Below, piece after piece: positions 8,209 through 16,799 of a stretch of 37,255 nucleotides of DNA. The position numbers and the translations under genes are program-made. The notes under the pieces were generated by a model. It was not told where the DNA came from. It did no database searches and saw only the letters and a program-made list of their open reading frames with translations. Location: the NCBI GenBank assembly GCA_030826885.1, contig JAUUDF010000050.1, forward strand, positions 1-37,255, read 5' to 3'. Within the stretch, counting starts at the first letter, position 1, and the number at the start of each line of letters is the position of its first letter. Source of the stretch: Sulfurovum sp. (GTDB lineage: Bacteria; Campylobacterota; Campylobacteria; Campylobacterales; Sulfurovaceae).

Positions 8209-8757
8209 TTAAAAACCTATCTTCAAACCGCCGTACCAGCTGTCGTTAAACGTATGGTCATAAGCTTCATAGTCTGTATCGATATTGCGGTATCCGCCAT
8301 AGAGATGAATGTTGGGAATGACTTCCATACTGGCTTCGAATCGGTACTCCAGATAGCTGTCTGCATCGATAAAAGAGAGAACGGAGGGTGCATAGTCGAC
8401 TTTGACAAGTAAAGAGGTGGGGGGAACAGGTTCATCGAGTGGCAGACGCAAAGCGGCCTGTCCGAAAAGAGGCAAGGCTGCGTAACTGTCGGCAAACACC
8501 GATTCAAGTCCGAAAGTAAGTGTCAGCCCCTCAGCACCGGAGAGTGCACTCGATGCACTGAAAGCTGCCTTGAAAAGATCCTCTTCGCTATGAAGATAGT
8601 CTCCCGAGAGTGCATAGGTAATGCCGTCCCCATAGCCGAAAACGGAGTTGAATGTACCGGTTACTTCAATGTCATCGCTGTTGACGTTAAGACCGATACT
8701 GTCAGCCTGTAATAGAGATGAGAGGAAAGTAAAAATAAAAATGATATGTTTCAACAA
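8209..8757 (-). CDS. YfaZ-like outer-membrane beta-barrel protein
   Basis: A 182-residue exported protein. It has a signal peptide (hydrophobic residues 4-16, ending LLQA), alternating amphipathic strands and a C-terminal aromatic residue (WYGGLKIGF), the classic signal for outer-membrane barrel assembly. The pattern of glycine-rich strands, for example TFGLESVFADSY and NIHLYGGYRNIDTDYE, resembles the YfaZ family, a small barrel of unknown function. I choose the TTG at 8755-8757 because AGGAG (8764-8768) lies six bases upstream. An extended -10 box sits 30 bases further up. Barrel topology is a good inference; the YfaZ assignment is moderate. Confidence 0.65.
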   Translation of the reverse strand: MLKHIIFIFTFLSSLLQADSIGLNVNSDDIEVTGTFNSVFGYGDGITYALSGDYLHSEEDLFKAAFSASSALSGAEGLTLTFGLESVFADSYAALPLFGQAALRLPLDEPVPPTSLLVKVDYAPSVLSFIDADSYLEYRFEASMEVIPNIHLYGGYRNIDTDYEAYDHTFNDSWYGGLKIGF

Positions 8758-8786
8758 TGTAAGCTCCTTTGTTAATATTTATTCAT

Positions 8787-8795
8787 ATTATAACA
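8787..8795 (-). promoter_or_regulatory. Extended -10 promoter for the YfaZ-like gene
   Basis: TGTTATAAT on the minus strand, matching the TGnTATAAT extended -10 form, about 30 bases before the TTG start and just after the ccoS stop. Confidence 0.55.
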
Positions 8796-8815
8796 GGAGT
8801 TGCATTAAAGTATAT

Positions 8816-9058
8816 TCAGTCAACCGGCATATAGTGTTTCTTTTTCTCTTCTTTTCTTTTTTTCTCTCTGGCCTTTTTCTTCTCTTCCATCATTGCGGCA
8901 TCGCGCAGATCCTCTTCATTGTCGAAACGGGCGGCATCGATGAATTTGGAATGGTCGTCGAACTGACCGGTCTTGACACCCCAAAGCAGTGCGGCAAGAC
9001 CTGCCGCCCCAAGAAAAGTAGAAATCCCGAGCATGAGTATAATAATATTTCCGGACAT
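8816..9058 (-). CDS. ccoS: Cytochrome cbb3 oxidase maturation protein CcoS
   Basis: A small membrane protein of 80 residues needed to assemble the cbb3-type cytochrome c oxidase. It has one N-terminal transmembrane helix (about 4-26, IIILMLGISTFLGAAGLAALLWGV) followed by KTGQFDD, the conserved CcoS signature, and a charged tail rich in Lys and Glu (about 54-75) likely to be a cytoplasmic coiled or disordered segment. In many proteobacteria ccoS directly follows ccoI, as here (45-base gap). The ATG has a ribosome-binding site AAAGGGAACGG. The oxidase structural genes ccoNOQP are not in the window. Confidence 0.88.
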   Translation of the reverse strand: MSGNIIILMLGISTFLGAAGLAALLWGVKTGQFDDHSKFIDAARFDNEEDLRDAAMMEEKKKAREKKRKEEKKKHYMPVD

Positions 9059-9086
9059 TCCGTTCCCTTTGTGGATTAGTGTATAA

Positions 9087-9095
9087 ATTGTAGCA
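9087..9095 (-). promoter_or_regulatory. Candidate extended -10 for ccoS
   Basis: TGCTACAAT on the minus strand, a one-mismatch extended -10, about 28 bases before the ccoS ATG. It would make ccoS partly independent of ccoI. Confidence 0.4.
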
Positions 9096-9103
9096 TAAAA
9101 GTA

Positions 9104-11518
9104 CTAACTGTGGGTCAAGCGAATCCTTTTGATACGCATGGAGTTCCCTACGACGATGAGTGAACTCAAACTCATGGAGAGTGCGGCAACAAGTGGAGTG
9201 ACGTACCCCGATACGGCAAGCGGAATGGCAATGGCGTTGTAGAGGAGAGAAAGCGCAAGATTCTCTTTGACTGCCAGATAAGTACGACGGGAGATACGGT
9301 AGGCATCATGAATGCTTTGGGGCTTTTCATCCATGAGCACGACATCGCTGACGGAGATTGCGACATCCGTACCGTTACCCATCGCAATGGCGATGTTCGA
9401 CTGTGCAAGTGCGATGGCATCATTGATACCGTCACCCACCATAACAGTAATGTGTCCTTTTGCCTGCTGAGTCTGAACAAAGGCGGCTTTTCCCTGTGGA
9501 AGCAGTCTGGCATGTACCTCGTCAATACCGACTGCCTTGGCTACATGGTGTGCACTCTTTTCATGGTCCCCGGTAAGCATGACGACACGGATACCCATTG
9601 ATTTGATGGCGGCAATCGCCTCTTTTGCACCTTCCCTAATGGTGTCACTCAGTTCAAAACGTGTAACAAGAACACCGTCAATGGCAAAATAGAACAGCGT
9701 GTGGTCACTTTCGTGTGCACACACAATACCGTTTTCCTCCATAAAGAGTGCATTGCCTCCAAAGAGTTGTTTGTCGAGATACGATGCCTGAATCCCTTTT
9801 GCCTGAATGCTTTTAATCTCTTCAAGTGTAACAGGCTGCAGCGACTCCTCTTTGTCCTGAAGGTAATGGTATATGCCTTTGGCAACCGGGTGGGTCGATG
9901 TGCTTACCAGCGCCAAAAGCAAAGAAGCATCATAAGGAGAGTATTGGGTCTCTTGGATGACAGAGGGTTTGCCTTCGGTGATGGTACCGGTTTTATCCAG
10001 TGCGAGAAGGTCACTCTTTGCCATAGTCTCGAGAAACCCCGCTTCTTTAAAGAGTATGTTTCGCTTTGCCGCAACGGAAATGCCTACCAGCGTCGCCATA
10101 GGAGTGGCCAGGCCCAGTGCGCAGGGACAGGCGATGACGATGACGGAAATACCGACGATCAGAGCCGTTTCGAAACTGCCGCTATAGAGGTACCAGCCTG
10201 CAAAGGTAAGCAGTGCGATCAGTAAAATAATGGTAGAAAAGTAGCCCGAGACCCGGTCTGCCAACTGCTCTATACGGGGTTTTTTGGTAATGGACTCCTC
10301 AAGCAGAGAAACAATGGAGTGCAGCAGTGAATCGGAAGCCTCCTTCGTCGCCTCATAGCGGATAACCGAATCGAGACAGACCGATCCGCTGAGTACGGGA
10401 TCACCCTTGCGTTTCAGTACGGCTTCGCTTTCTCCTGTCAATGCACTTTCGTCAAAAGAACCTTCTCCGTAGACCACAATGCCGTCAATGACCACCTTTT
10501 CTCCGGGTTTGAGTTCTATGAGATCCCCTCTGTGCACATTTTCTATGCTTACAAGTGTTTTCTCCTGTCCTTGTATCAGGGTCACTTCCGTAGGGGTGCT
10601 TCCCATAATGGAGTCAAGTGTGTCAACCGCCTGTTTTTTGCTGAGTACTTCAAGGTATTTGCCTACAAGCACGAAGGTAATGATCATGACGACCGAGTCA
10701 AAATAGACCTCTCCGCTTTGCGAAACCATTGCATAAATGGAGTAGAGATAGGCGAGCAGCGCACCTGAAGCAACCAGCGTGTCCATATTGGCAATACGGT
10801 TTTTAAAGCCATAATAGGCACCGCGGAAAAAGACCCACCCGCTGTAAAAAAGTACCGGAGTGGCAAGAATGAACTCTGCGACATTGAGGATGTCTTTGAA
10901 GCGCTGCTGCATCCCTGTAAAGTATCCGGTATACTGGGCAATGGCGATCCACATAATGTTCATGGCACCAAAGACGGCAACAAGGATACGTGAATAGTAC
11001 TCTTTTTTGGTCTTGTTCGCGCGCTCTTCCTGCAGGGCCGGATCGTAAGGGTAGGCATTGTAGCCGATAGATCGAATGGTCTCGATAATTTTTGAAAGTT
11101 TGATCTCTTCGGGATCCCAAACCACTTTGGCTTTGTTGTTTGTGTAGTTGATTGTCGCCTCGATGACACCGTCTGTTTTGTGTAGAACTTTTTCATTGAG
11201 CCAGACACAGGCGGAGCAGTGGATACCTTCGATGATGAGATTGATCTCGTAGAGCCCGTCATCGTGCTCTTTGATGTATTTGTTCTTAAAGCCCTCCAGA
11301 TCGAATTTTTCGAGGTCATCGTTTGTCTGTACAGCCGGCTGAAGCTCTGTGTCGCCGAGTTTGTCATAGAAGGTGTCAAGTCCTTCGCTCTCAAGCAGAT
11401 GGTACACGCCCTGGCACCCTTTGCAGCAAAAATAGAGTGTTTTGTCCCCCTCTTGTTCTGTGATCATGACCGATTCGTCGAATTTCAGGTTGCAGTGGGT
11501 GCAGGAGATCTGTGCCAA
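9104..11518 (-). CDS. ccoI: Copper P1B-type ATPase for cbb3 oxidase assembly (TTG start)
   Basis: Heavy-metal-translocating P-type ATPase of 804 residues that supplies copper for cbb3 oxidase maturation in the CcoI/FixI group; the link to CcoS supports this over a general exporter. Domains in order: an N-terminal Cys-rich metal-binding region (C6-x2-C9, then CCKGC at 31-35) typical of CcoI; a heavy-metal-associated domain with GIHCSACVW (Cys101, Cys104); membrane helices; the actuator TGES (361-364); the transport-site helix with CPC (464-466); phosphorylation motif DKTGT (Asp508); the nucleotide-domain HP (543-544); and GDGIND (695-700). The TTG at 11516-11518 is used because AAGGAA lies six bases upstream and it gives MAQISCTHC. 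It reads divergently from the small membrane gene on the other side. Confidence 0.93.
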   Translation of the reverse strand: MAQISCTHCNLKFDESVMITEQEGDKTLYFCCKGCQGVYHLLESEGLDTFYDKLGDTELQPAVQTNDDLEKFDLEGFKNKYIKEHDDGLYEINLIIEGIHCSACVWLNEKVLHKTDGVIEATINYTNNKAKVVWDPEEIKLSKIIETIRSIGYNAYPYDPALQEERANKTKKEYYSRILVAVFGAMNIMWIAIAQYTGYFTGMQQRFKDILNVAEFILATPVLFYSGWVFFRGAYYGFKNRIANMDTLVASGALLAYLYSIYAMVSQSGEVYFDSVVMIITFVLVGKYLEVLSKKQAVDTLDSIMGSTPTEVTLIQGQEKTLVSIENVHRGDLIELKPGEKVVIDGIVVYGEGSFDESALTGESEAVLKRKGDPVLSGSVCLDSVIRYEATKEASDSLLHSIVSLLEESITKKPRIEQLADRVSGYFSTIILLIALLTFAGWYLYSGSFETALIVGISVIVIACPCALGLATPMATLVGISVAAKRNILFKEAGFLETMAKSDLLALDKTGTITEGKPSVIQETQYSPYDASLLLALVSTSTHPVAKGIYHYLQDKEESLQPVTLEEIKSIQAKGIQASYLDKQLFGGNALFMEENGIVCAHESDHTLFYFAIDGVLVTRFELSDTIREGAKEAIAAIKSMGIRVVMLTGDHEKSAHHVAKAVGIDEVHARLLPQGKAAFVQTQQAKGHITVMVGDGINDAIALAQSNIAIAMGNGTDVAISVSDVVLMDEKPQSIHDAYRISRRTYLAVKENLALSLLYNAIAIPLAVSGYVTPLVAALSMSLSSLIVVGNSMRIKRIRLTHS

Positions 11519-11561
11519 TTAAGGTTCCTTCTTCAGGTTATGTGTAGAACAATCTTGGATT

Positions 11562-11993
11562 ATGGAGAGCTATTTTATCGAAAGTTGGATAAAATCCGGC
11601 ATGGAACAGGCACTTACCTTCACACTGATTTTGTTTATACTGGAAATTGTTGAAGCGCTCATGCAGCATGCGCCGACCCTTGGTGGGGTGATTGGGCGGC
11701 TTTACCGATGGTACCGCAAAAGTATTTTTCTCTTTTTTCTCCTCCATCCGAGTTTCTATTTCGCTCTCTATGTCGTGATGGAGACAGGGGTACTGAATTT
11801 CTATATGGTCATCATTATCGCAATGAAGGTGTTTGATATCTTTTACAAACTGGAACTGATCAAGAGCGTCTACATCAAACGCCAGGTACCTGCGGATCTG
11901 GCAGCCATGCTCTCATGGAAGATTCCCTCGTGGTTCTTTCTGACCGGCATACTGCTCTATGTCCCGCTGCTCTATTATGCGTTACAAATGTAA
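11562..11993 (+). CDS. Unknown four-helix inner-membrane protein
   Basis: I do not recognise this 143-residue protein. Four hydrophobic segments are visible at about 17-34, 53-73, 78-95 and 121-141, with basic residues between the first and second (RLYRWYRK) and after the third (YKLELIKSVYIKRQ), suggesting both termini on the same side. There is a histidine-proline inside helix two (LLHPSFYF) and an acidic residue within helix one. There is no signal peptide and no Cys motif. It is transcribed away from ccoI with only 43 bases between the starts, so the promoters must overlap; a role linked to the cytochrome oxidase assembly genes is possible but unsupported. The ribosome-binding site is weak. 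A hairpin follows the stop directly. Confidence 0.7.
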   Translation: MESYFIESWIKSGMEQALTFTLILFILEIVEALMQHAPTLGGVIGRLYRWYRKSIFLFFLLHPSFYFALYVVMETGVLNFYMVIIIAMKVFDIFYKLELIKSVYIKRQVPADLAAMLSWKIPSWFFLTGILLYVPLLYYALQM

Positions 11994-11994
11994 T

Positions 11995-12016
11995 GGTGCT
12001 GTGAGGACACAGTACC
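11995..12016. other. Hairpin next to the stop of the four-helix gene
   Basis: GGTGCTGTG and CACAGTACC form a 9-bp stem with one G-U pair and an AGGA loop, starting one base after the stop codon. There is no T-tract, so it is not a standard intrinsic terminator. It may block 3' exonucleases or act with Rho. Confidence 0.5.
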
Positions 12017-12028
12017 CCACAAACAAAA

Positions 12029-12070
12029 GCTTTTCAGTGAAAAGCATACCAAAACTATTCACTATTCACT
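12029..12070 (-). repeat. Dispersed heptad-hairpin repeat, copy A (after gdhA)
   Basis: Read on the minus strand, downstream of gdhA: a GTGAATA run (12050-12070), TTTTGGTAT, then a perfect 7-bp stem GCTTTTC/GAAAAGC with an ACT loop (12029-12045) and a T-rich tail TTTTGTTT. The end looks like an intrinsic terminator for gdhA. The same architecture recurs at five other places in the window. Confidence 0.75.
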
Positions 12071-12081
12071 CTTCGTTAGAG

Positions 12082-13443
12082 CTACACGCTTCCCTGATCG
12101 ATCATCGAGTCGGCGACCTTTCTAAAGCCGGCAATGTTGGCACCTATGACAAGATCACCTTCGCAATCAAACTCAACAGAGGTGTTGTAACAGGTCTCAA
12201 AGATGTTTTTCATGATCTGGCGCAGTTTAATATCTACCTCCTCAAAGGTCCAGTGGGACATACTGGCATTCTGGCTCATCTCCAACTGGCTAGTGGCGAC
12301 ACCGCCGCCATTGGCGGCTTTTCCCGGACTGAAAAGTATGCCTTTTTCCTTGAAGTACTCTACCGCTTCAGGAGTGCAAGGCATGTTTGCACCTTCATTG
12401 ACCAGTCGGCAGCCGTTTTTGACAAGCATTTTGGCATCTTCAAGGTTGAGTTCGTTCTGCGTAGCACTTGGAAAGGCAATGTCACAGGGGATATCCCAGA
12501 CAGCATGTCTGCCGTCCGGATAGTGATTGACCGGAGTATAGATGGCATCAGGATGTACCTGGGCATAGACCTCAAGTGACTGGTGGCCAATCTCCTTGAC
12601 CGCTTTAAGCGAATTGAGATCGATCCCTTTTTCGTGGTAGATGGTACCTCTGGAGTCGCTACAGGTTACCGGGAGCGCTCCCATTTCATAGAGTTTTTCT
12701 ATGGTATAGGTGGCGACATTCCCCGAACCGGAGACACAACACCGTTTGCCCTCCAGACCTTCCCCGTATTTGTTGAGGACATTCTCCGCAAAATAGACCG
12801 CACCGTACCCGGTCGCTTCTTTTCTGGTGTTTGAACCACCCCAGTTGATGTTTTTCCCCGTCAGTATGCCTTCGAACTGATGGGTGATCTTCTTGTACTG
12901 TCCGAAGAGGTAGCCTATTTCTCTTGCACCGACTCCGATGTCGCCGGCAGGGACATCTTTTGTCTCGCCGATATGTTGGTAGAGTTCGGTCATAAATGCC
13001 TGACAAAACCGCATAATCTCATTGTCACTTTTGCCTTTGGGGTCAAAGTTGCTGCCTCCTTTGGCGCCGCCGATCTGCAGACCGGTAAGGGCATTTTTAA
13101 AGACCTGCTCGAAACCAAGGAATTTGACAATACCAAGGTTGACACTCGGATGAAAACGCAGTCCCCCCTTATAGGGTCCGATAGCGGAGTTGAATTGCAC
13201 ACGGTAGCCGATATTGGTTTGAATAATGCCGTTATCATCGACCCAGCTGACTTTGAAAATGAGTGTTCTCTCCGGTATGGTAATGCGCTCAAGAATGTTG
13301 AAATGGTCGTAACGCTCATCGTCTTTAAGCAGAGGAACAAGCGAATAGAGTACTTCATGTGCCGCCTGGTAGAACTCTGCCTGCCCGGGACTGTTGTGCT
13401 CTATGGTACGAAGGACCTTTTTGATGTGAGACTCGACAGACAT
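12082..13443 (-). CDS. gdhA: NADP-type glutamate dehydrogenase
   Basis: Hexameric-type glutamate dehydrogenase of 453 residues, aminating 2-oxoglutarate with ammonia to give glutamate. The N-terminal substrate domain contains GPYKGGLRFHPSV (Lys92), the catalytic-lysine loop GLQIGGAKGGS (Lys128) and PAGDIGVGAREIGYLFG; the C-terminal Rossmann domain has CVSGSGNVATYTIEKL, and GGGVATSQLEMSQNA is the usual C-terminal signature. Length and motifs match the small NADP-linked bacterial form. The ATG is preceded by AAGGAAG. It stands alone on the minus strand between two oppositely directed neighbours; its 3' side carries copy A of the repeat family. Coenzyme choice is inferred from the family, not from a proven residue. 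Confidence 0.95.
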   Translation of the reverse strand: MSVESHIKKVLRTIEHNSPGQAEFYQAAHEVLYSLVPLLKDDERYDHFNILERITIPERTLIFKVSWVDDNGIIQTNIGYRVQFNSAIGPYKGGLRFHPSVNLGIVKFLGFEQVFKNALTGLQIGGAKGGSNFDPKGKSDNEIMRFCQAFMTELYQHIGETKDVPAGDIGVGAREIGYLFGQYKKITHQFEGILTGKNINWGGSNTRKEATGYGAVYFAENVLNKYGEGLEGKRCCVSGSGNVATYTIEKLYEMGALPVTCSDSRGTIYHEKGIDLNSLKAVKEIGHQSLEVYAQVHPDAIYTPVNHYPDGRHAVWDIPCDIAFPSATQNELNLEDAKMLVKNGCRLVNEGANMPCTPEAVEYFKEKGILFSPGKAANGGGVATSQLEMSQNASMSHWTFEEVDIKLRQIMKNIFETCYNTSVEFDCEGDLVIGANIAGFRKVADSMIDQGSV

Positions 13444-13473
13444 GTGTGCTTCCTTTTTATCAAAGTTTGTAGG

Positions 13474-13479
13474 ATTATA
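13474..13479 (-). promoter_or_regulatory. Candidate -10 box for gdhA
   Basis: TATAAT on the minus strand (context CGTTATAATCC), about 31 bases before the gdhA ATG in the divergent gdhA/rho region. No -35 match. Confidence 0.4.
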
Positions 13480-13507
13480 ACGATACTTATATAAGGAAAG
13501 CGAGTAT

Positions 13508-13536
13508 TTGACATTTCAGCCAAAAACAACTATAAT
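13508..13536 (+). promoter_or_regulatory. Consensus sigma-70 promoter for rho
   Basis: A perfect TTGACA (13508-13513) and a perfect TATAAT (13531-13536) separated by 17 bases, about 80 bases upstream of the rho ATG. This is the best promoter in the window and leaves a leader of roughly 75 bases. Rho is known to autoregulate in other bacteria through its leader, so the untranslated stretch may be a control site. Confidence 0.85.
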
Positions 13537-13617
13537 GCGGCTACTACATAGCAGTAATACCATACTACTATTTACACTCCATCGTTAAATTATTCATATT
13601 CGAATACAAGAGGAATT

Positions 13618-14940
13618 ATGAGCGACAACAAAAAATCCAACGGCAATGCCGGTAAAAAAAACAGAACCCATGTGCCTGTGCAGGGCTACAAAATAGAAGA
13701 CCTTCAGCAAAAACCCCTCGATGACCTTGTCAAGATCGCCAAAGAGGTCGGTGTGGAAAACCCCAACGAGTTTCAGCGAAAAGATCTAATTTTCGAAATT
13801 CTGAAATCACAGGTTTCGCAGGGAGGGTTCATTCTCTATACCGGTATTCTGGAGATCATGCCTGACGGATACGGCTTTCTTCGCTCCATCGACGGGAACT
13901 TCGCCAACTCAAGCAACGACACCTACGTCAGCGGTACACAGGTAAAGCGTTTCGCACTTAGGAACGGGGATATCGTTACCGGACAGGTGCGTCCTCCCAA
14001 AGATCAGGAAAAGTATTACGCGCTGCTGAAGATCGAAGCAATCAACTACCTGCCGCCGGAGAAGTCCAAACAGCGACCGCTCTTCGACAACCTCACACCG
14101 CTTTATGCCTCCGAGCAGTTGAAGATGGAGTATCACCCTATGAAAATGACAGGACGTGTGCTCGATCTTTTCGCACCCATCGGGAAGGGGCAGCGTGCAC
14201 TCATCGTTGCGCCTCCAAGAACCGGTAAAACCGAACTGCTCAAAGAACTTGCACACGGGGTAACGCACAACAATCCGGATGCATCGCTGATGGTACTGCT
14301 GGTCGATGAACGTCCAGAAGAGGTTACCGACATGCAGCGTTCTGTCAAAGGAGAGGTGTACGCATCGACATTCGATCTGCCTGCGCAAAACCATGTCCGT
14401 ACAGCGGAGATGGTCATTGAAAAAGCCAAAAGACGTGTTGAAATGGGCAAGGATGTCATCATTCTGCTTGACTCCATTACCCGTCTTGCCCGTGCGTACA
14501 ATACCGTGACACCAAGTTCCGGAAAGGTCCTCTCAGGCGGTGTTGACGCCAATGCGCTGCATAAGCCCAAGCGTTTTTTCGGTGCGGCACGTAACATTGA
14601 AGAGGGCGGAAGTCTGACCATTATCGCTACAGCGCTGATCGATACGGGTTCCCGTATGGATGAGGTCATCTTCGAAGAGTTCAAAGGAACAGGTAACTCC
14701 GAAGTAGTACTCAGTCGTCATGTCGCCGAACGCCGCATCTACCCTGCGATTGATGTGACAAAATCGGGTACCCGTAAAGAGGAGCTCATGGTCGATCCTG
14801 AAACCCTGCAGAAAGTCTGGGCACTCAGAAATGCAATGCAGAACATGGAAGAGGTTGAAGGACTGAAATTCCTCTACTCCAAAATGATGAAAACCAAGAG
14901 CAATGAAGAGTTCCTCTCGATGATGAACGAAGGCGCGTAG
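13618..14940 (+). CDS. rho: Transcription termination factor Rho
   Basis: Hexameric RNA-dependent ATPase that terminates transcription. The 440-residue protein has a Lys/Asn-rich N-terminal extension (1-20), the Rho N-terminal helical domain (about 24-66), the cold-shock-like primary RNA-binding fold with [14 protein letters not shown] (RNP-type, 77-90), then the RecA-type motor: Walker [11 protein letters not shown] (198-207), [10 protein letters not shown], Walker [16 protein letters not shown], the Q-loop region [10 protein letters not shown] and the R-loop. AGAGGAATT precedes the ATG. murI follows eight bases after the stop, so both probably share the strong promoter upstream. Confidence 0.97.
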   Translation: MSDNKKSNGNAGKKNRTHVPVQGYKIEDLQQKPLDDLVKIAKEVGVENPNEFQRKDLIFEILKSQVSQGGFILYTGILEIMPDGYGFLRSIDGNFANSSNDTYVSGTQVKRFALRNGDIVTGQVRPPKDQEKYYALLKIEAINYLPPEKSKQRPLFDNLTPLYASEQLKMEYHPMKMTGRVLDLFAPIGKGQRALIVAPPRTGKTELLKELAHGVTHNNPDASLMVLLVDERPEEVTDMQRSVKGEVYASTFDLPAQNHVRTAEMVIEKAKRRVEMGKDVIILLDSITRLARAYNTVTPSSGKVLSGGVDANALHKPKRFFGAARNIEEGGSLTIIATALIDTGSRMDEVIFEEFKGTGNSEVVLSRHVAERRIYPAIDVTKSGTRKEELMVDPETLQKVWALRNAMQNMEEVEGLKFLYSKMMKTKSNEEFLSMMNEGA

Positions 14941-14948
14941 GGTCTTTT

Positions 14949-15731
14949 TTGAAAGTAGGCATTTTCGATTCCGGGTTGGGTGGACTGACAGTTGTTCGCT
15001 CCATACTGGACGTACTCAAAGGTGCCGAGCTTTTCTACATTGCCGATACAAAGCATGCTCCGTACGGTGAAAAAAGTACCGAAGAGATCTTGCAATACTC
15101 CCTGGACATCACAGACTATTTTCTAAAAAACCATCACATCGATGCCCTTATCATCGCTTGTAATACCGCCACTTCTGCCGCGATTGCTACAATAAGAGAA
15201 CGTTACCCCCAATTGATTGTCATCGGTACGGAGCCGGGCGTCAAACCTGCAATCGAACAGACACAGACAGGCAGGGTAGGCGTACTCGCCACACCCGCAA
15301 CGCTTAAAGGGGAAAAGTATCAGCAGCTTGTCGATACCCATGCAAAGACAAAAAATATTACGCTTTATGAGCAGGCCTGTCCCGGTCTTGTCGACCAGAT
15401 TGAGAAGGGGCACATAGAGCACCCAAAAACACAGGCAATGCTTGAAGAGTGGCTTGCCCCTATGAAAGAGGGCGGCGTTGACACCATTGTGCTTGGATGT
15501 ACTCACTATCCTTTGGTAGGAGAGATGATAGCAGACATCATGGAGCATCGTCTCAGTCTCATCCATACCGGTGAGGCGATTGCCAGACGGCTGCTTTCTC
15601 TTGCACGGCAGCGTGGGCATCTAAATTATGGGGAAACGACATTGAAACTCTCCGCAACAGGCACGATCGATGAGACGATTGTCCATGCAATATTGGGAAG
15701 AGAAGCAGCTATTGAGACGGTTGCGCTTTAA
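14949..15731 (+). CDS. murI: Glutamate racemase (TTG start)
   Basis: Supplies D-glutamate for peptidoglycan by racemising L-glutamate. The 260-residue product starts MKVGIFDSGLGGLTV, the family N-terminus, from TTG 14949. The two catalytic cysteines are in LIIACNTATS (Cys71) and VLGCTHYPLV (Cys184), and the substrate-binding region HAPYGEKS is present. The ribosome-binding site is poor, with only AGGG near the rho stop, suggesting translational coupling to rho. The stop codon overlaps that of the convergent trpS gene by four bases, sharing a TTAA palindrome. Confidence 0.95.
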   Translation: MKVGIFDSGLGGLTVVRSILDVLKGAELFYIADTKHAPYGEKSTEEILQYSLDITDYFLKNHHIDALIIACNTATSAAIATIRERYPQLIVIGTEPGVKPAIEQTQTGRVGVLATPATLKGEKYQQLVDTHAKTKNITLYEQACPGLVDQIEKGHIEHPKTQAMLEEWLAPMKEGGVDTIVLGCTHYPLVGEMIADIMEHRLSLIHTGEAIARRLLSLARQRGHLNYGETTLKLSATGTIDETIVHAILGREAAIETVAL

Positions 15732-16693
15732 AGCAGTCCGACGGCCTCTCTGACCTTCTGCATTTTCGCATCGGCAATGGCAGATGCCTTTTTTGCCCCC
15801 TCGGCAAGAATCTCTTTAACTTCATCCATATGCTCAAGGTAGTACGCGCGGCGTTCTCTTGCTTCTGCCAACTCCTCCCAAATGAGCTCTTTGAGGTATT
15901 TTTTGAAATGCCCGTACCCCTCTTTACCGCTTTTGTAGCGTGCCTGCAGTGCTTTTTTGCCCTCCTCGTCAAGAAAGAGGGCGGCAAGATTGTAAATGTG
16001 GCACCCTTCCCACTCCAGTGGCTCTCCCAGCGGTGTGGAGGAGGAGATGATCTTGTTGCAGCGCTTCTGTAGGGCTTTTTCACTCTCCATAAAAAGGTCG
16101 ATGGCATTGCCGTAGCTTTTGCTCATTTTTTGACCGTCAATGCCCGGAATAGTCGCAACCTCTTCACTGACCATTGCTTCAGGCAGTACAAAGAGTTCGC
16201 CATACTCATTATTGAATTTTGTGGCGATGTCACGTGTGATTTCAAGGTGCTGTATCTGGTCTTTGCCTACAGGCACTTTCTCGACGTCGTAAAGCAGAAT
16301 ATCTGCTGCCATGAGGACAGGGTAGCTAAAGAGTGCATGTGAAGCGGGGATACCTTTGGCAACTTTGTCCTTGTAGCTGTGTGCACGCTCTAAAAGTCCC
16401 ATTGGGGTAAACTTGGAGAGAATCCAGTAGAGTTCAAGTACCTGGGGTACATGGCTTTGTACCCAAAAGGTGGTTTTGTTGGGGTCGATACCTACAGAGA
16501 GGTAGTCGACCGCTGCATCGAGTGTGTACTGTTTGAGTGTCTGGGCATCGGTGGAACTGGTCAGTGAATGGTAGTTTGCGATGAAGGTAAAGAGTTCATG
16601 CTCTTCCTGCAGCTCTACCATCGGTTTCATTGCACCAAAGTAGTTGCCGATGTGGAGTTTGCCTGAAGCCTGAATTCCGGTAAGTACGCGCAT
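15728..16693 (-). CDS. trpS: Tryptophanyl-tRNA synthetase
   Basis: Class I aminoacyl-tRNA synthetase charging tRNA-Trp. The 321-residue product begins MRVLTGIQASGKLHIGNYFG, with the HIGH-type motif HIGN at 14-17, PVGKDQIQHLEITRDIA in the Rossmann core and KMSKS at 189-193 (GQKMSKSYGNAI). Length is normal for bacterial TrpS. An extended -10 promoter lies 30 bases upstream. The stop overlaps the murI stop from the opposite strand. der lies upstream on the same strand, separated by a 7-bp periodic tract. Confidence 0.96.
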   Translation of the reverse strand: MRVLTGIQASGKLHIGNYFGAMKPMVELQEEHELFTFIANYHSLTSSTDAQTLKQYTLDAAVDYLSVGIDPNKTTFWVQSHVPQVLELYWILSKFTPMGLLERAHSYKDKVAKGIPASHALFSYPVLMAADILLYDVEKVPVGKDQIQHLEITRDIATKFNNEYGELFVLPEAMVSEEVATIPGIDGQKMSKSYGNAIDLFMESEKALQKRCNKIISSSTPLGEPLEWEGCHIYNLAALFLDEEGKKALQARYKSGKEGYGHFKKYLKELIWEELAEARERRAYYLEHMDEVKEILAEGAKKASAIADAKMQKVREAVGLL

Positions 16694-16722
16694 AATGTGA
16701 TTCCTGCTGTTGTTTTTGCAAA

Positions 16723-16731
16723 ATTATAGCA
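16723..16731 (-). promoter_or_regulatory. Extended -10 promoter for trpS
   Basis: TGCTATAAT on the minus strand, a perfect TGnTATAAT, about 30 bases before the trpS ATG. Confidence 0.6.
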
Positions 16732-16735
16732 GGAA

Positions 16736-16757
16736 AGCGTTAAGCGTTAAGCGTTGA
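16736..16757. repeat. 7-bp periodic tract between trpS and der
   Basis: Three heptamers on the plus strand, AGCGTTA, AGCGTTA, AGCGTTG, just upstream of the trpS promoter. The unit differs from the GTGAATA repeat and from the manB tract, but the period is the same. Confidence 0.6.
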
Positions 16758-16799
16758 GTGTTTAGAAAATGAAGAAGAGTGTGGGTATGCACCCTACGA

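Noticed and set aside
12046-12070. Heptamer runs as a CRISPR array or short tandem satellite
   Set aside because: Units are 7 bp without spacers, and each run is tied to a hairpin, so CRISPR does not fit.
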